A stretch of DNA of 64,000 nucleotides from Heracleum sosnowskyi (Eukaryota > Streptophyta > Magnoliopsida > Apiales > Apiaceae), in NCBI GenBank assembly GCA_030848705.1, contig CM061243.1, positions 122,722,674-122,786,673 on the forward strand. Direction: 5' to 3'. This document shows positions 29,056-39,562 of this stretch, in pieces. Position 1 is the stretch's first letter. Each line of letters opens with the position of its first letter. The notes beneath the pieces were generated by a model. That model was given only the letters and a program-made list of their open reading frames with translations, did not search any database and had not been told where the DNA came from. A program made the position numbers and the translations under genes.

Positions 29056-30310
29056 TGTTAGAAATGAATACTACTAGAAACTAGACAGAGGGGGGGTGAA
29101 TGGATAGTTTGATATATTTTTCGATTCTTGAAACCTAAGTAAACAACTGTATGTGATTATGATATGTAATATGCAGAAAGTAAATAACACACACAATCAC
29201 TTTAATCTACTTTGTATAAGCAAATTAAATACTACAGCTTTCCAGGAAATTCACAATCGAATTTCTGGCTTCTAAAACAAGAACAGTTTGAACTTGCTTG
29301 CTTACAGAGAAAAGAGCTTAGCAAATAACTATGTGTATCTCTCTTGCTACTTACAGTTGTGTGTGCACGATATATATATTCACCTATACAAACTAGGCAC
29401 ACACAATATTACACAGCTACCCCTTCTGAAAGTCCAACTTGTCCTGCCATAAGAAGTTCACTGTGTCAGGAAGGACCACCTGCTTTTCGGAGTCTTTCCC
29501 GTTTCTGTAGCTGCTTGTCTCTTATCTTTCTCTCCAAGTTTAGCTGTAGATTTGCCATCTGTTCTTTGGACCACCTTGCCAGAACAAATGCTTCAGTATT
29601 TGTCTTCTTTGATTCTTGGTTCTGTACCTTGATTTGTCTTGTTATAAACGGCTAAGTGTTGATATCGTGAACTCCACTTTATCCCTGACTTCGCGATCTC
29701 CCTTGTGAGGACTACGCGATATAGCCTTTGAAGACTTTGCGACATAGGTCATTTGATGACTATGCGACATAGGTCATTTGATGACTATGCGACATAGGTC
29801 ATTTGATGACTATGCGATATAGGGCTTCTGAGGACTTCACGATCTAGGCTCTTTTGACTTTGCTGACTTCAACACTTCACGACATGTGTCTTGAGGACTT
29901 CTCGACATAGTACAAAATGGACTATGCGATATAGTACTTCACGACATGGATATTGGTGACTTCACGACATAGCTTTCTTTTGACTTTGCTATATAATGCC
30001 TTAGACACATTCCTGCAACTTATTTCTTCATAGCCTTATTCAACTCTATCCTGCTGCATGAACACTTCTGAACTTCTACCAGGATAATTATTCAATGGCC
30101 TATATATACAATCTAGATGCAAGAAACTTTACTAAGCTCATTATAAATCTGAGCATACATGATAAAGCTATTGTTCATGAGAACAAGACAAGTACATTTA
30201 GAGACCTATACTCTATCCCAGTGATAGAAATCACTAGGTCATGTAGTGTGACATAGTCACATAGTGTAGGCTTGTTAATAGTGGTATTCAGACATGTCTT
30301 GAGCCTAACA
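29056..30310 (-). repeat. Copia 5' LTR
   Basis: This repeat is 1255 bp and is the partner of 16356-17608. It carries the same 25-bp motif array (units from about 29733). It is the 5' LTR because coding runs on minus and the primer site abuts it. A 103-codon frame at 29344-29655 is inside the LTR on the opposite strand and is not supported. Confidence 0.95.
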
Positions 30311-30475
30311 TGAATGTTTGTGAACACTCATAGTAGATAAGCTTTAAAACATGAAAATGCTGAATTTATTCATAGCTTAAAAATGGGGTCAACCCTTACA
30401 TAGTATCCAAGTTTAAGAACTTGGGTTGGTTTTATCAAACCTTATTCATAGTAGTGAGTCTTCCTAGGAAACACC

Positions 30476-33400
30476 TTAAACATAATAAACTTTCAAATTG
30501 GAGGCATGCCAAGTCCTTGGCACCTCATGCCCTTCAAGGGTTTCCAGCTTGTATGAGCCTCGACCAAATACGTTCTTAACGCGATATGGTCCTTCCCAAT
30601 TTGGGGCCAACTTCCCTTGTTGTCCAACTCCGGATGCCTCAATCTTTCGAAGAACCAGGTCTCCTTGCCGAAAGAACCTTTCTTTAACCCTTAGCTTGTA
30701 GTAGAAAGATGCCTTCTTTTGATGTTCAACTATCTTGGCGTTTGCCTCATCTCTAACCTCGTCAATTAGATCTAAAGCTAGCCTCAAGCCTTCTTCATTT
30801 TCTTCTGGTTCATAAGCCTCAACTCTTGGAGAGGTGTGAGTAATCTCCACGGGAACCACTGCCTCTGCCTCATACGCCAACAAGAAGGGGGTAGCCCCAG
30901 TGGTGACTTTACAAGTAGTACGATATGCCCACAATATGGGGAGCAATTCGTCTACCCAAGTGTTTCTGGAGCGCTCAACTCTTTTCTTTAGTCCATCCAG
31001 GATTATTCGATTTGCAACTTCAGCTTGCCCATTTGCTTGAGGATGAGCAACAGAAGTGAAGCGCAACTTGATATCATTCTCATCACAATACTTCTTGAAT
31101 TCGTCATTGTTGAATTGAGTTCCATTGTCCGTAACTAGGACTCGTGGAATTCCATACCTGTATATCACATTCTCCCAGAAGAAGTGCATTACTTGCTTGG
31201 TGGTTATCTTGGCTAATGGTTTAGCCTCAATCCACTTGGTGAAGTAGTCGATTGCTACTATCAAAAACTTTCTTTGAGCACTTGCCATTGGAAATGGCCC
31301 GAGTATATCCATTCCCCACATGGCAAAGAGGATGGGTGAGTTAATGGATGTCATCATCTCTGGTGGTTGTCTAACCACTGGTGCATGTTTCTGGCACCGT
31401 TCACACTTCTTCACATAGCTTTTAGCATCAACAAGTATGCTTGGCCAATAGAAACCTAGACGGGTGACTTTATGAGCAAGGGCTCTGCCCCCCAAGTGTT
31501 GCCCACAGATTCCTTCATGCACTTCCTTTAGGGCCAATTCTGCCTCTTGAGGTCTCAAACATTTCAGATACGGAATGATGAAAGACTTTTTATATAGGAT
31601 TCCCTCAATCAAGGTATACCTTAGTGCTCTGACGTACAACTTTCGTGTTTCTGAAGTGTCGTTGGGTAGCCACCCAGTTTACAGATGAGCTTTGATGGGA
31701 TCAATCCAACAGCTAGAAACATCAATAGGTGCTACCAACTTTCCGTTGATGCTTGGGGTCCTCAAGACTTGGAAGTATACACTCCCGGCATAGTTTTCAA
31801 TCTCGGAAGAAGCAAACTTAGACAAGGCATCAGCCTTCATGTTTTCTTCCCTTGGAATATGCTCTACATAGCATTCATCGAACTGAGTCATGATGACTTT
31901 AAAAAGTTTCAAGCATTTGGCCATGACTTCATCTCTAGCCTCAAATTCCCCATTTACTTGGGAAACCACTAGCCTCGAGTCTCCACATACTTTCAGAGTT
32001 TTGACCCTCAAGGCTCCAGCCAGCCCTAAGCCAGCTATCAGAGCTTCATACTCAGCCTCATTATTTGTCGTTGGGAAGTCAAGTTTTAGTGCATACTATA
32101 TGAGGAATCCATCAGGACTTTGTAGCACTAAACCGGCTCCACTTGATTTTGTTTTTGATGCTCCATCAAAATAGAGCACCCAATATTCTTTGAAATCCAT
32201 TTCTTGATCTTTCACTATTACTTCCTGCCCCCCGACTTCTTGGTTGTCAATGGTACATTCAACCATGAAGTCAGCAAGTGCCTGAGCTTTTATGGTCGTT
32301 CAAGGCTTATACTTGATGTCGAACTCGCCCAATTCAATGGCCCATTTGATCAATCTTCCACTAACTTGAGGGCTATGCAAGATGTTTCTCAGAGGCTGAT
32401 CAGTCAAGACCTCTATCTTGTGAGCCTGGAAGTACGGGCGTAGCTTTCTTGAGGCCATTATCAAGGCTAAGTCAAACTTCTCAATCGTTGAGTAGTTTAT
32501 TTCTGCCCCATGTAGAATGTTACTCACATAGTAGATGGGTTTCTGAACCTTCAATTCTTCTTTTACCAAAACGGCTCCTAGGGCTGTGCTAGAGACCGCC
32601 AAGTACAAATAAAGAATTTCCCCTGGCTTGGGCTTTGCCAACAGTGGTGCCTTAGCCATGTATTTCTTTAGGGCCTCAAAGGCCTCTTGGCTCTCAGTTG
32701 TCCATTCAAAGTTTTTCACATTTTTGAGTGCTTTGAAGAAAGATAAACACTTTTCTCCTGACTTGGAGATAAATCTTCCCAATGCAGCCACTCTTCCCGT
32801 TAGTTTTTGGACATCCTTGACAGTCTTTGGTGGTTCCATGTCTAGAATTGCTTTGATTTTGTCAGGATTGGCCTCGATTCCTCTCTTGGAAACCATCAGG
32901 CCTAAAAACTTTCCCGAGCCTACACCAAAGGCACACTTAGCTGGATTCAACATCATCTTGCGGTGCCTTAGCACTTCAAATGCCTCTCGGAGGTGCTCAA
33001 TGTGATCGGCCTTATCGAGGCTCTTGACTAACATGTCATCTACGTAGACCTCCATGGTTTTTCCAATTAGGTGTCCAAAAATTTTGTTCACCAATCTTTG
33101 GTAGGTTGCCCCTGCATTCTTAAGTCCAAATGCCATGACTAGATAACAGAAAACACCAAAGTCAGTGATGAATGATACCTTGGAGATGTCATCCTTGTGC
33201 ATTTTGATTTGGTTGTATCCACTGAAGCCATCCATAAAGCTGAGCATCTCGTGTCCAGCTGTAGCATCTATCAATGCGTCAATCCTTGGTAAGGGAAAAC
33301 AATCCTTAGGACATGCATCATTCAAGTCAGTGAAGTCCACACACATCCTCCATTTTCCATTGGCCTTTTTGACCATCACGGGGTTAGCCAACCATTCTGG

Positions 33401-34861
33401 GAATTGGATTTCCTCAATGAACCCGGCCTCTAGAAGCTTTTCAACTTCTTGTTTAATGGCCTCTTGTCTTTCTGGAGCAAAATTTCTCTTCTTTTGTTTC
33501 ACCGTCTTTCTTTCAGGATCCACATTCAACTTGTGAGTTATCAGTTGGGGATCAATCCCTGGCATGTCAGCCGCTGTCCAGGCAAAAACATCATTGTTTT
33601 CTTGAAGAAAAGATATGAGCTTGTTTTTCAATGGCTCAGGTAGTAGTGCTCCTACATACGTCACCTTCTCTGGTTCACCCGGGACTAAGGGAATTAGGAC
33701 CAAGTCCTCGGCTGGTTTCCCTCTTCTGTCCTCACTGTCACTTATATTCATCTCTTCAATGGGGAGAACCTGCCCCCCGATTCCATCAGGCCTTAACGCG
33801 GCTACATAACAACTTCTAGCCATCTTTTGGTCTCCCCGTTCTTCACCAATCCCATTCCTTGTTGGAAACTTGATTTTCAGATGATAAGATGAGGCAACGG
33901 CCTTGAACGCATTAAGACCAGTCCTTCCTAGGATTGCATTGTAGGTCGAATTTGCCTTTATAACTATGAAATTCAACATCTGAGTAGACGTATTCGACCC
34001 TTGCCCCATTGTCATTGGGAGTTGGATGGTGCCTTCCACCTTTGATTCCACTCCATTGAATCCATATATTGGCATATTCGAGGGTGTTAACTGAGAATCA
34101 GTGTAACCCATCTTGATAAAGGCATCGTGGAACAAGATGTCCACTAAGGCTCCATTGTCGACCAGGACTCTCTTTGTCTCGGAATTGCCAATCACATGTA
34201 TGATGACTAGAGGGTCATCGTGGGGGAACTTCACCCCTTCCAAGTCTGAATCATCAAAGCCTATTGACACTTCTGTTCTGGCACGCTTTGGTGCTTCTCC
34301 AACCACAGTCATTACCTCTCGGGCATAAGCTTTTCTTGAGTTTCGGGAGGACCCAGCAGCAGTTGGCCCTCCGAAAATCATGTTGATTACTGTCCCTCGG
34401 GGCTTGGGATTCCGATCTCGATCGTTGTCCCTTCTGTCATAATCCTTCCTTTCATAGTTTCCCCTTTGGCTCCCTTGGCTTCCATCCTTAGTGAACTTAC
34501 TGAGTTTTCCTCTTCGTATCAGAAACTCAATCTCATCTTTCAATTGCCTACAATCATCGGTGTCATGACCGACTTCTTTGTGGAACCGACAAAACTGATT
34601 TTGGTTCCGTTTGGACAAATCAGCCCTCATTGGCTTTGGCCATTTGAGATCTTCTTCATTGGCTATCTCCATCAGAATTTGACTCCTGGGAGTATTCAAT
34701 CTTGCATATTCTGTAAACTTTGGCCCAAAATTACCTTTCTTAGGTGGAGAATCAGAGTCCTTTGATGTTCGGGGGAACTTTTCCTTAACATCGTACTCCT
34801 GAGTTTCTTTCCTTTTCTTTGAGTTTCCACTACCGCCAGTAGTGGGTTCATACTTTCTCAT
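30476..34861 (-). pseudogene. Gypsy pol, one frame broken by three stops
   Basis: A continuous frame of 1462 codons runs on minus with stops at 32300-32302 (TGA), 32096-32098 (TAG) and 31679-31681 (TAA). It starts with the C-terminal part of Gag (CRFHKEVGHDTDDC zinc-binding-like motif). Next come protease (VLVDNGALVDILF), reverse transcriptase (CVDFTDLNDACPKDCFPLP and YVDDMLVKS) and two RNase H regions, the second typical of Tat elements (LYFDGASKTKSSGAG, NNEAEYEALIAGL). Last is integrase with an HHCC finger (HLGGRALAH then CERCQKH) and catalytic GMDILGPF, VTDNGTQF and NGQAEVANR. The reading phase is kept across all three stops, so these are point changes, not frameshifts. Confidence 0.9.
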
Positions 34862-36078
34862 GCTTTCTCATCAGTGGTTCCTTGTTGCAGGGCTATCATA
34901 GCCACTCTGTCCTCTAAGTCCGGGACTTTTAAAGCCTCTCGAGTGAATCGATTGATGTAGTCCCTTAGGGCCTCATTCTGCCCTTGCCGGATTGCCATGA
35001 GTGATGCAGAACTTTTCTCATGCACCCTTCCACTAATGAACTGATTGATGAAAGCCTTGATTAGTTCCTTGAATGATCCAATAGAGTTGGGAGGTAGACG
35101 GCTATACCAACGTTGGGCCATGCCTGCCAAGGTTTGTAGAAACGCTCTACACTTGACCGCATCGTTGGTTGGTTGCAACAGCAGTGCATTGGAGAAGGTT
35201 ATTACATGATTTGCGGGATCTCCCGTTCCATCATAGGCTTTAATCGAAGGCATCTTGAATTTTCTGGATATAGCCGTTTTCATGATGTCTTGTGTGAATG
35301 GTGGTGTAGGATCATCAGGATCCCCTAGGGGCAACAGAACACTAGGATCACCCCTTGGGGCTTCGGCCCTCTTGGTCCTTCTTGCCGGTGGATCCAAGTT
35401 GATTATCGGGATCCCTTCAGTCGTTCGGCCCCGAGATTGGGCGGCCTCTTCTTCAACAAGGAGTTTTTTGAGTCTTGCAGTCTCTGCTTCTTGGGCTGCA
35501 AGTTTCTCCCTAGTAGTTTGAGGTTGTTCCCGATTGGTTTGGGAAGAACGTCTCCTTCTTGGGGCAACGTCCCTCTCATCTCCTGTTGAGTAATTCTCGT
35601 CCTCGGTATATGGACCTGAAAAGTCTTGAATCAAAGGGGTTCGTCTTGTTTGGGGTCCCAGACCTTGAACATAAGGGGGCACATATGCCTCATGGTAGAT
35701 TGGATTAGCTCCACTACCACCAGTTGGGGGTCGAGGGGGCATGCCATAACTTGGTATCCCCAAAGTCTGATTCGCGTATTGAGGGAGATCAGTAGTATGG
35801 AGTTGAAGGCTCCTCGGGGCATTCATGAGCAGCGGGGAGGTCGTGATTGGTTGCTGGTGAACGGTCTATTGTGGATTAGATCCATGAATGACCATCTGCA
35901 GGGGATTCGTCCCTTCAACCGAAATCGGGATTTCCGGTCCTTGAGTGTTGGTGGGGATATTCGCCCCTTCAATGCCAGTAGTTGGCGGTGGTTGATTTCC
36001 GTGAGTATCAGCCTCAGAGGTGACAGGGCAATCCTCAGGAGTTTGAGTATCTCGAGCTGTTCTTCGTGTGTTTGCCAT
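34858..36078 (-). pseudogene. Gypsy gag, one stop codon
   Basis: The ATG is at 36078 (MANTRRTARD). The frame reads to TAG 35866-35868, then stays open to TGA 34858-34860. The retrotransposon Gag domain is clear (AFLQTLAGMAQRWYSRLPP, SFKELIKAFINQF, RDYINRFTREAL). The pol frame begins at ATG 34861, overlapping the gag stop as ATGA. Related elements run straight on through a short Gag segment here, so the overlap may mark a small deletion with frameshift. Confidence 0.8.
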
Positions 36079-36089
36079 GGTTGATGTTG

Positions 36090-36112
36090 TCTTCCCACAG
36101 ACGGCGCCAAAT
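36090..36112 (-). other. Gypsy primer-binding site
   Basis: On minus, just after the 5' LTR, the sequence reads TTTGGCGCCGTCTGTGGGAA. The first bases, TGGCGCCGT, fit the 3' end of a plant tRNA, probably tRNA-Asp as in Athila/Tat relatives. The tRNA identity is from memory and is not certain. Confidence 0.6.
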
Positions 36113-36616
36113 GTTATGGATTAGAAATCGTACTTGTATATTAATTGCTAGGATTAATGAGCTTCGAGCTTTAATGGCTGCACTTGTGTTTCGAGACTAA
36201 ATCGGTCCTCACAAGATGCCTACGTATCTCAAATCGTTATTGAGAATCAAGCCAAAGACGTAGTTCTGATTGTAGGATCAGGGACCTTATATAGGCGTCT
36301 GGAGCCAAGTATTTATGGTATGTTTAGGAGTCTTAGCGATTAAGTCTCCTTTTTGATATTGGATAAACATCGTATTTCTTGCTGGAGAAGTCTTTTCCTT
36401 GTTGATAAAGGTTATGACTCATTAATTACCTTTAATTGGGATTCCGGATCCTTCTTTGATAAGATTTCCATAATTTGGGCTCTTTTAATGAGCTGTATAG
36501 TTTCTCTATTCATTAATTACGAAATTAATGAATAATTAGGGATGTGGGCATTAAATATTGAGCCTTCTCATTGGACCGTCAATTATATTTCTATAATTAC
36601 TTTTCTGACCATATCA
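36112..36616 (-). repeat. Gypsy 5' LTR
   Basis: This repeat is 505 bp with TG..CA ends and is followed by TSD ACGGG (36617-36621). Ten substitutions separate it from 12124-12628. Short frames inside (36353-36535) are mirrored in the other LTR (12365-12547) and are not genes. Confidence 0.93.
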
Positions 36617-36621
36617 ACGGG

Positions 36622-36940
36622 CAATTACTTTTTTTAATTAAAACATGTTAGGTTTTCTATTTATCCTTATTATTAATAGTATTTTAATAAATAATAAAAT
36701 AATATTAATAATGTATCATTTATCTTCCTCGACGTCATTTGAATATTAATAATATTTCATTTATCTTTCTCAATCCCATTTATATTCTTTATTTATTTTT
36801 TCTATGTTTCAATTAATATTTAAGTTTCTTATCTTATAATTTATCAAATTAATTTTTTTTTTATTTAATATTTTTCATTCTCATTATTTTTTTAATTTTT
36901 TTTTATGATCCGTGTCCTATAGATTAGTATGTTTTCATTT
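36622..36940 (+). mobile_element. Helitron-like unit 3, right part
   Basis: This resumes the interrupted block with CAATTACTTTTTT and AAAACATGTTA, the same blocks as in units 1 and 2. The end is not clear. A GATCCGTG...AGATTAGT sequence near 36908-36930 could be a decayed 3' hairpin and CTAR end. Confidence 0.35.
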
Positions 36941-39562
36941 CTAATTGTGTTATAGGAGTGAGTTCGAAGATTAGAGACGAGGATGCCGACATGATGCGAT
37001 AACTATCCCAACCAAATGCCTATTACAAAATTTAGCTTTGGTATGAATTTTTCAATTTCAGACTTTGTTTTTATAAGTTTGTTTTGATTCAATTCTGGTC
37101 GAGCATTTAATAAAGAGATGGATTTCACAAACTGTTTAAATATATCCCAAAAGAACTTTTAAGGATCAGATTCTTCTTGAAACCTTTTCGAGTTGAACGA
37201 TTAAATTTATTTGAAATTAAATATATTATCTTTTATATTTTTGTGATTCGGATGGACTAAAATTACATTGGATGGAATAGCTCGAGCTGACTACGTTTTA
37301 ATTACTTTCAGATTTAAACCTCATCTTCGAAAATCAAAAATAGCCTCGCCCTGCTTTCTCTTCACTTCAGAGTTAAAAGAAGAGCCCCATTACACAATCT
37401 TCTTTTGTAAGTGTTAATAATAATTAAGCCTCTTTCATTTTTATTTGTTGCTGACTTGCTGTTTCAATTACTAACACAGAAGGGTAGATCTTAACCTATC
37501 GAAGAAGAAGACAAAAACACTCCCCCGCCCCCAACAGACTGAAAAAAAAAACAGTTAATGTTTTCATTTACCATAGAAATGATACAACTCCCGAAATCGT
37601 TGCCAAAATCGTTCTCGGCATGTCACTTTATATTATTGAATATTGAATATTTTCTCGTAAATGAGATAATTAAACTCGTCGTAAATACATATGAATTGTA
37701 CTAATAAAAAAATTTATATGTCATTTTTGAACATCTTAGGATTCATTTTAGGGTATATAGAACATTTTAGGGATTCATTTTGGGTTACATAGAACTCCCC
37801 TTAGAACTTATATATGTGACTTCTCTTCTTTGTATCAAATTTTAATTCTTTTTAAATTGATGGAATGTGTTAGCATAATTGTTTTTTCTTTCAATTTGGT
37901 GGAGATTGCAAGAGACCAATAACTTTAATATAATTGATAATTGATGCTGTTGATTAGTTGAATTATCATTCCTTTTTTTTTTTTTGCTGAATTTAAATAG
38001 TTCTCTTTAATTGAGGGAAGTACTTCGTGGTTAATTATGATTCTTTTTATTTATTTAATTGCTGTTGATTTGTTCAAAATGAAGAATTCAAGTGAGCATC
38101 AAACCTTTGTTCTGGTAATTTACATAAATATTTTTCAACTTTGTACCTGTTTGAGTGTGTGTGTGTGTGTAAGCTAATGCTAGTAGATAATCATTAGTTT
38201 ATATCCATTTTTCTGATTAGGATGATTTGCTCGAATTGGATATCCTCTTTTCTTGATTATTTTGTTGGAACGGTAATGAAGTTTACTTGAATCTTTTATT
38301 CGAGTGCTAATATTTGAATCGCAGTGAATGTATAAACTTGTTAAATGTGATGGTTATGCTTAAATTTGTAATCCACTTTGATGGAAAATGAGTGTCTCCA
38401 GTCTTTTCTGGTATCTTTTTAAATTTTCAAACTGATCCATTTGTATTGGGATGTGATTTGCAGTGAAGATGTTAACTTGTTGATCATGATGATTTGATCT
38501 TATTGGAAGTGAGCGTCACCTGAAAAGATCCCCGTCTCTTCTGGTAACCCACCAACAGTTTCAGTTTTGAACTGATCCGGTTGTATATCTGTATGCTAGA
38601 GTTGATATTTCATTTGCAGTGCAGATATTACATCACCAATTATGATAATTTGCTAAATCCGGAGGATCCACATTGATAACCTGTGGAAATGAAGTTGTGA
38701 GTTTGGAAGCGCATCAGGTAAGCATCTACAGGACTTATCAGTGTACTGGTTTTTTATATCAGTATATTGATTTGCTAATCTTTTGCACAAATTTCCTCTC
38801 ATTCTTATTTTAGCTGGATTAGGGCATCTTTTTTATTTTCTTGATAATTTACCAAGATCCAAGAATGTGTCAGTCGAGAGATGTTTAGAGCGTCCTTGCT
38901 GTAAAGATGCAGTTTTTTCTTGTACTCATTAAAAACCTATACGTCTACATATTCTAAAATCTAAACTGTCTATAGGGTGCTCTTCCACAGCCACCACCTG
39001 CCGCTATGTTTCATTGCGGTAGCAATCACCTACCGCTATGTTTTATAGCACGGCAGTCGACCAGTCGCAATGAAACATTAGGACAGGTGGTTGATATCCA
39101 ACGGTGGATGGGACCAAATCCTATATATAATATATATCTGTGCTGCTGTTGTTATCTGATGCACACTAAAGATATGAACCTTTGATTAGCTTAAATTAGA
39201 GATCCACTTTGAGTGGAACCGAGGGTCCTCTGGTAAACATCATTTTTTTTGGTAAACACTAAACACCCTATATCTTTTCCAATTTCAAACTGATTTAATA
39301 TGTGTGTGTGCGCGCGCATGCTGTAGCGTTGATATTCTATGCACTACAGAGATATGAACTCCTTAATAAGTCTGCAAATATGAAGATGGAAACTTAAATT
39401 TGTAAAATCCACTCATTAGCTTGGATTTTAATCTCCAGAATTACTATTGATGTCATTCCAATGTAGTATGTTCTACTTGTGGCTAAGCTAATAAATTAAT
39501 AACTGTCAGAAATCTCTCAGAGTCCAAATGTAACCAAAACTCAGCTAAATATAGGCCAGCAT
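36941..39562. other. Non-coding region downstream of the PPR gene
   Basis: No protein gene was recognised. 37330-37420 looks like a leader exon (CTTCACTTCAGAG, then a GTAAGTG donor), and several later CAG/GTAAGC-like sites exist, so a non-coding transcript is possible. 38340-39420 holds three to four degraded copies of a segment with CCACTTTGATGGAA, TCTTCTGGTA and TTCAAACTGATCC. A foldback lies at 38994-39090. Confidence 0.35.
38994..39090. repeat. Foldback (MITE-like) of about 97 bp
   Basis: The left arm, CCACCTGCCGCTATGTTTCA.. (38994-39019), is an inverted copy of the right arm, ..TGAAACATTAGGACAGGTGG (39066-39090), with a few mismatches. The loop contains a partial repeat of the arm (CACCTACCGCTATGTTTTAT). 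Confidence 0.6.

Larger units (their letters stand above)
16356..30310 (-). mobile_element. Young Ty1/Copia (Sirevirus-like) element with giant third ORF
   Basis: The element is 13,955 bp, with LTRs at 16356-17608 and 29056-30310, TG..CA ends and TSD TGAAT on both sides (16351-16355, 30311-30315). All three long frames on minus are open: gag (821 aa), pol (1069 aa; protease, integrase, RT, RNase H in Copia order) and ORF3 (1615 aa). I find 4 substitutions and one 2-base indel between the LTRs (about 0.3%), which suggests insertion of the order of 0.1 million years ago at 1.3e-8 per site per year. The initiator-tRNA-Met primer site and a third ORF after pol fit the Sirevirus (SIRE/Maximus) group. 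It is inserted between pol and the antisense gene of the Gypsy element. It looks coding-complete. Confidence 0.93.
12124..36616 (-). mobile_element. Ty3/Gypsy LTR retrotransposon, Tat-like, with nested Copia
   Basis: Both LTRs are 505 bp, start TGTTATGG and end CCATATCA, and are flanked by the 5-bp duplication ACGGG (12119-12123 and 36617-36621). Coding order on minus is gag, protease, reverse transcriptase, RNase H, integrase. An antisense gene lies between pol and the 3' LTR, the layout known from Grande/Retand-type Tat elements. I count 10 substitutions between the LTRs (about 2%). At a commonly used plant rate of 1.3e-8 per site per year this suggests well under a million years; that figure is inference. 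The host element is about 10.5 kb once the nested Copia element is removed. Pol and gag carry stops, so it is not autonomous now. Confidence 0.92.

Noticed and set aside
32628..34765. Plus-strand frames of 60-125 codons opposite Gypsy pol
   Set aside because: They are shadows of the minus-strand polyprotein.
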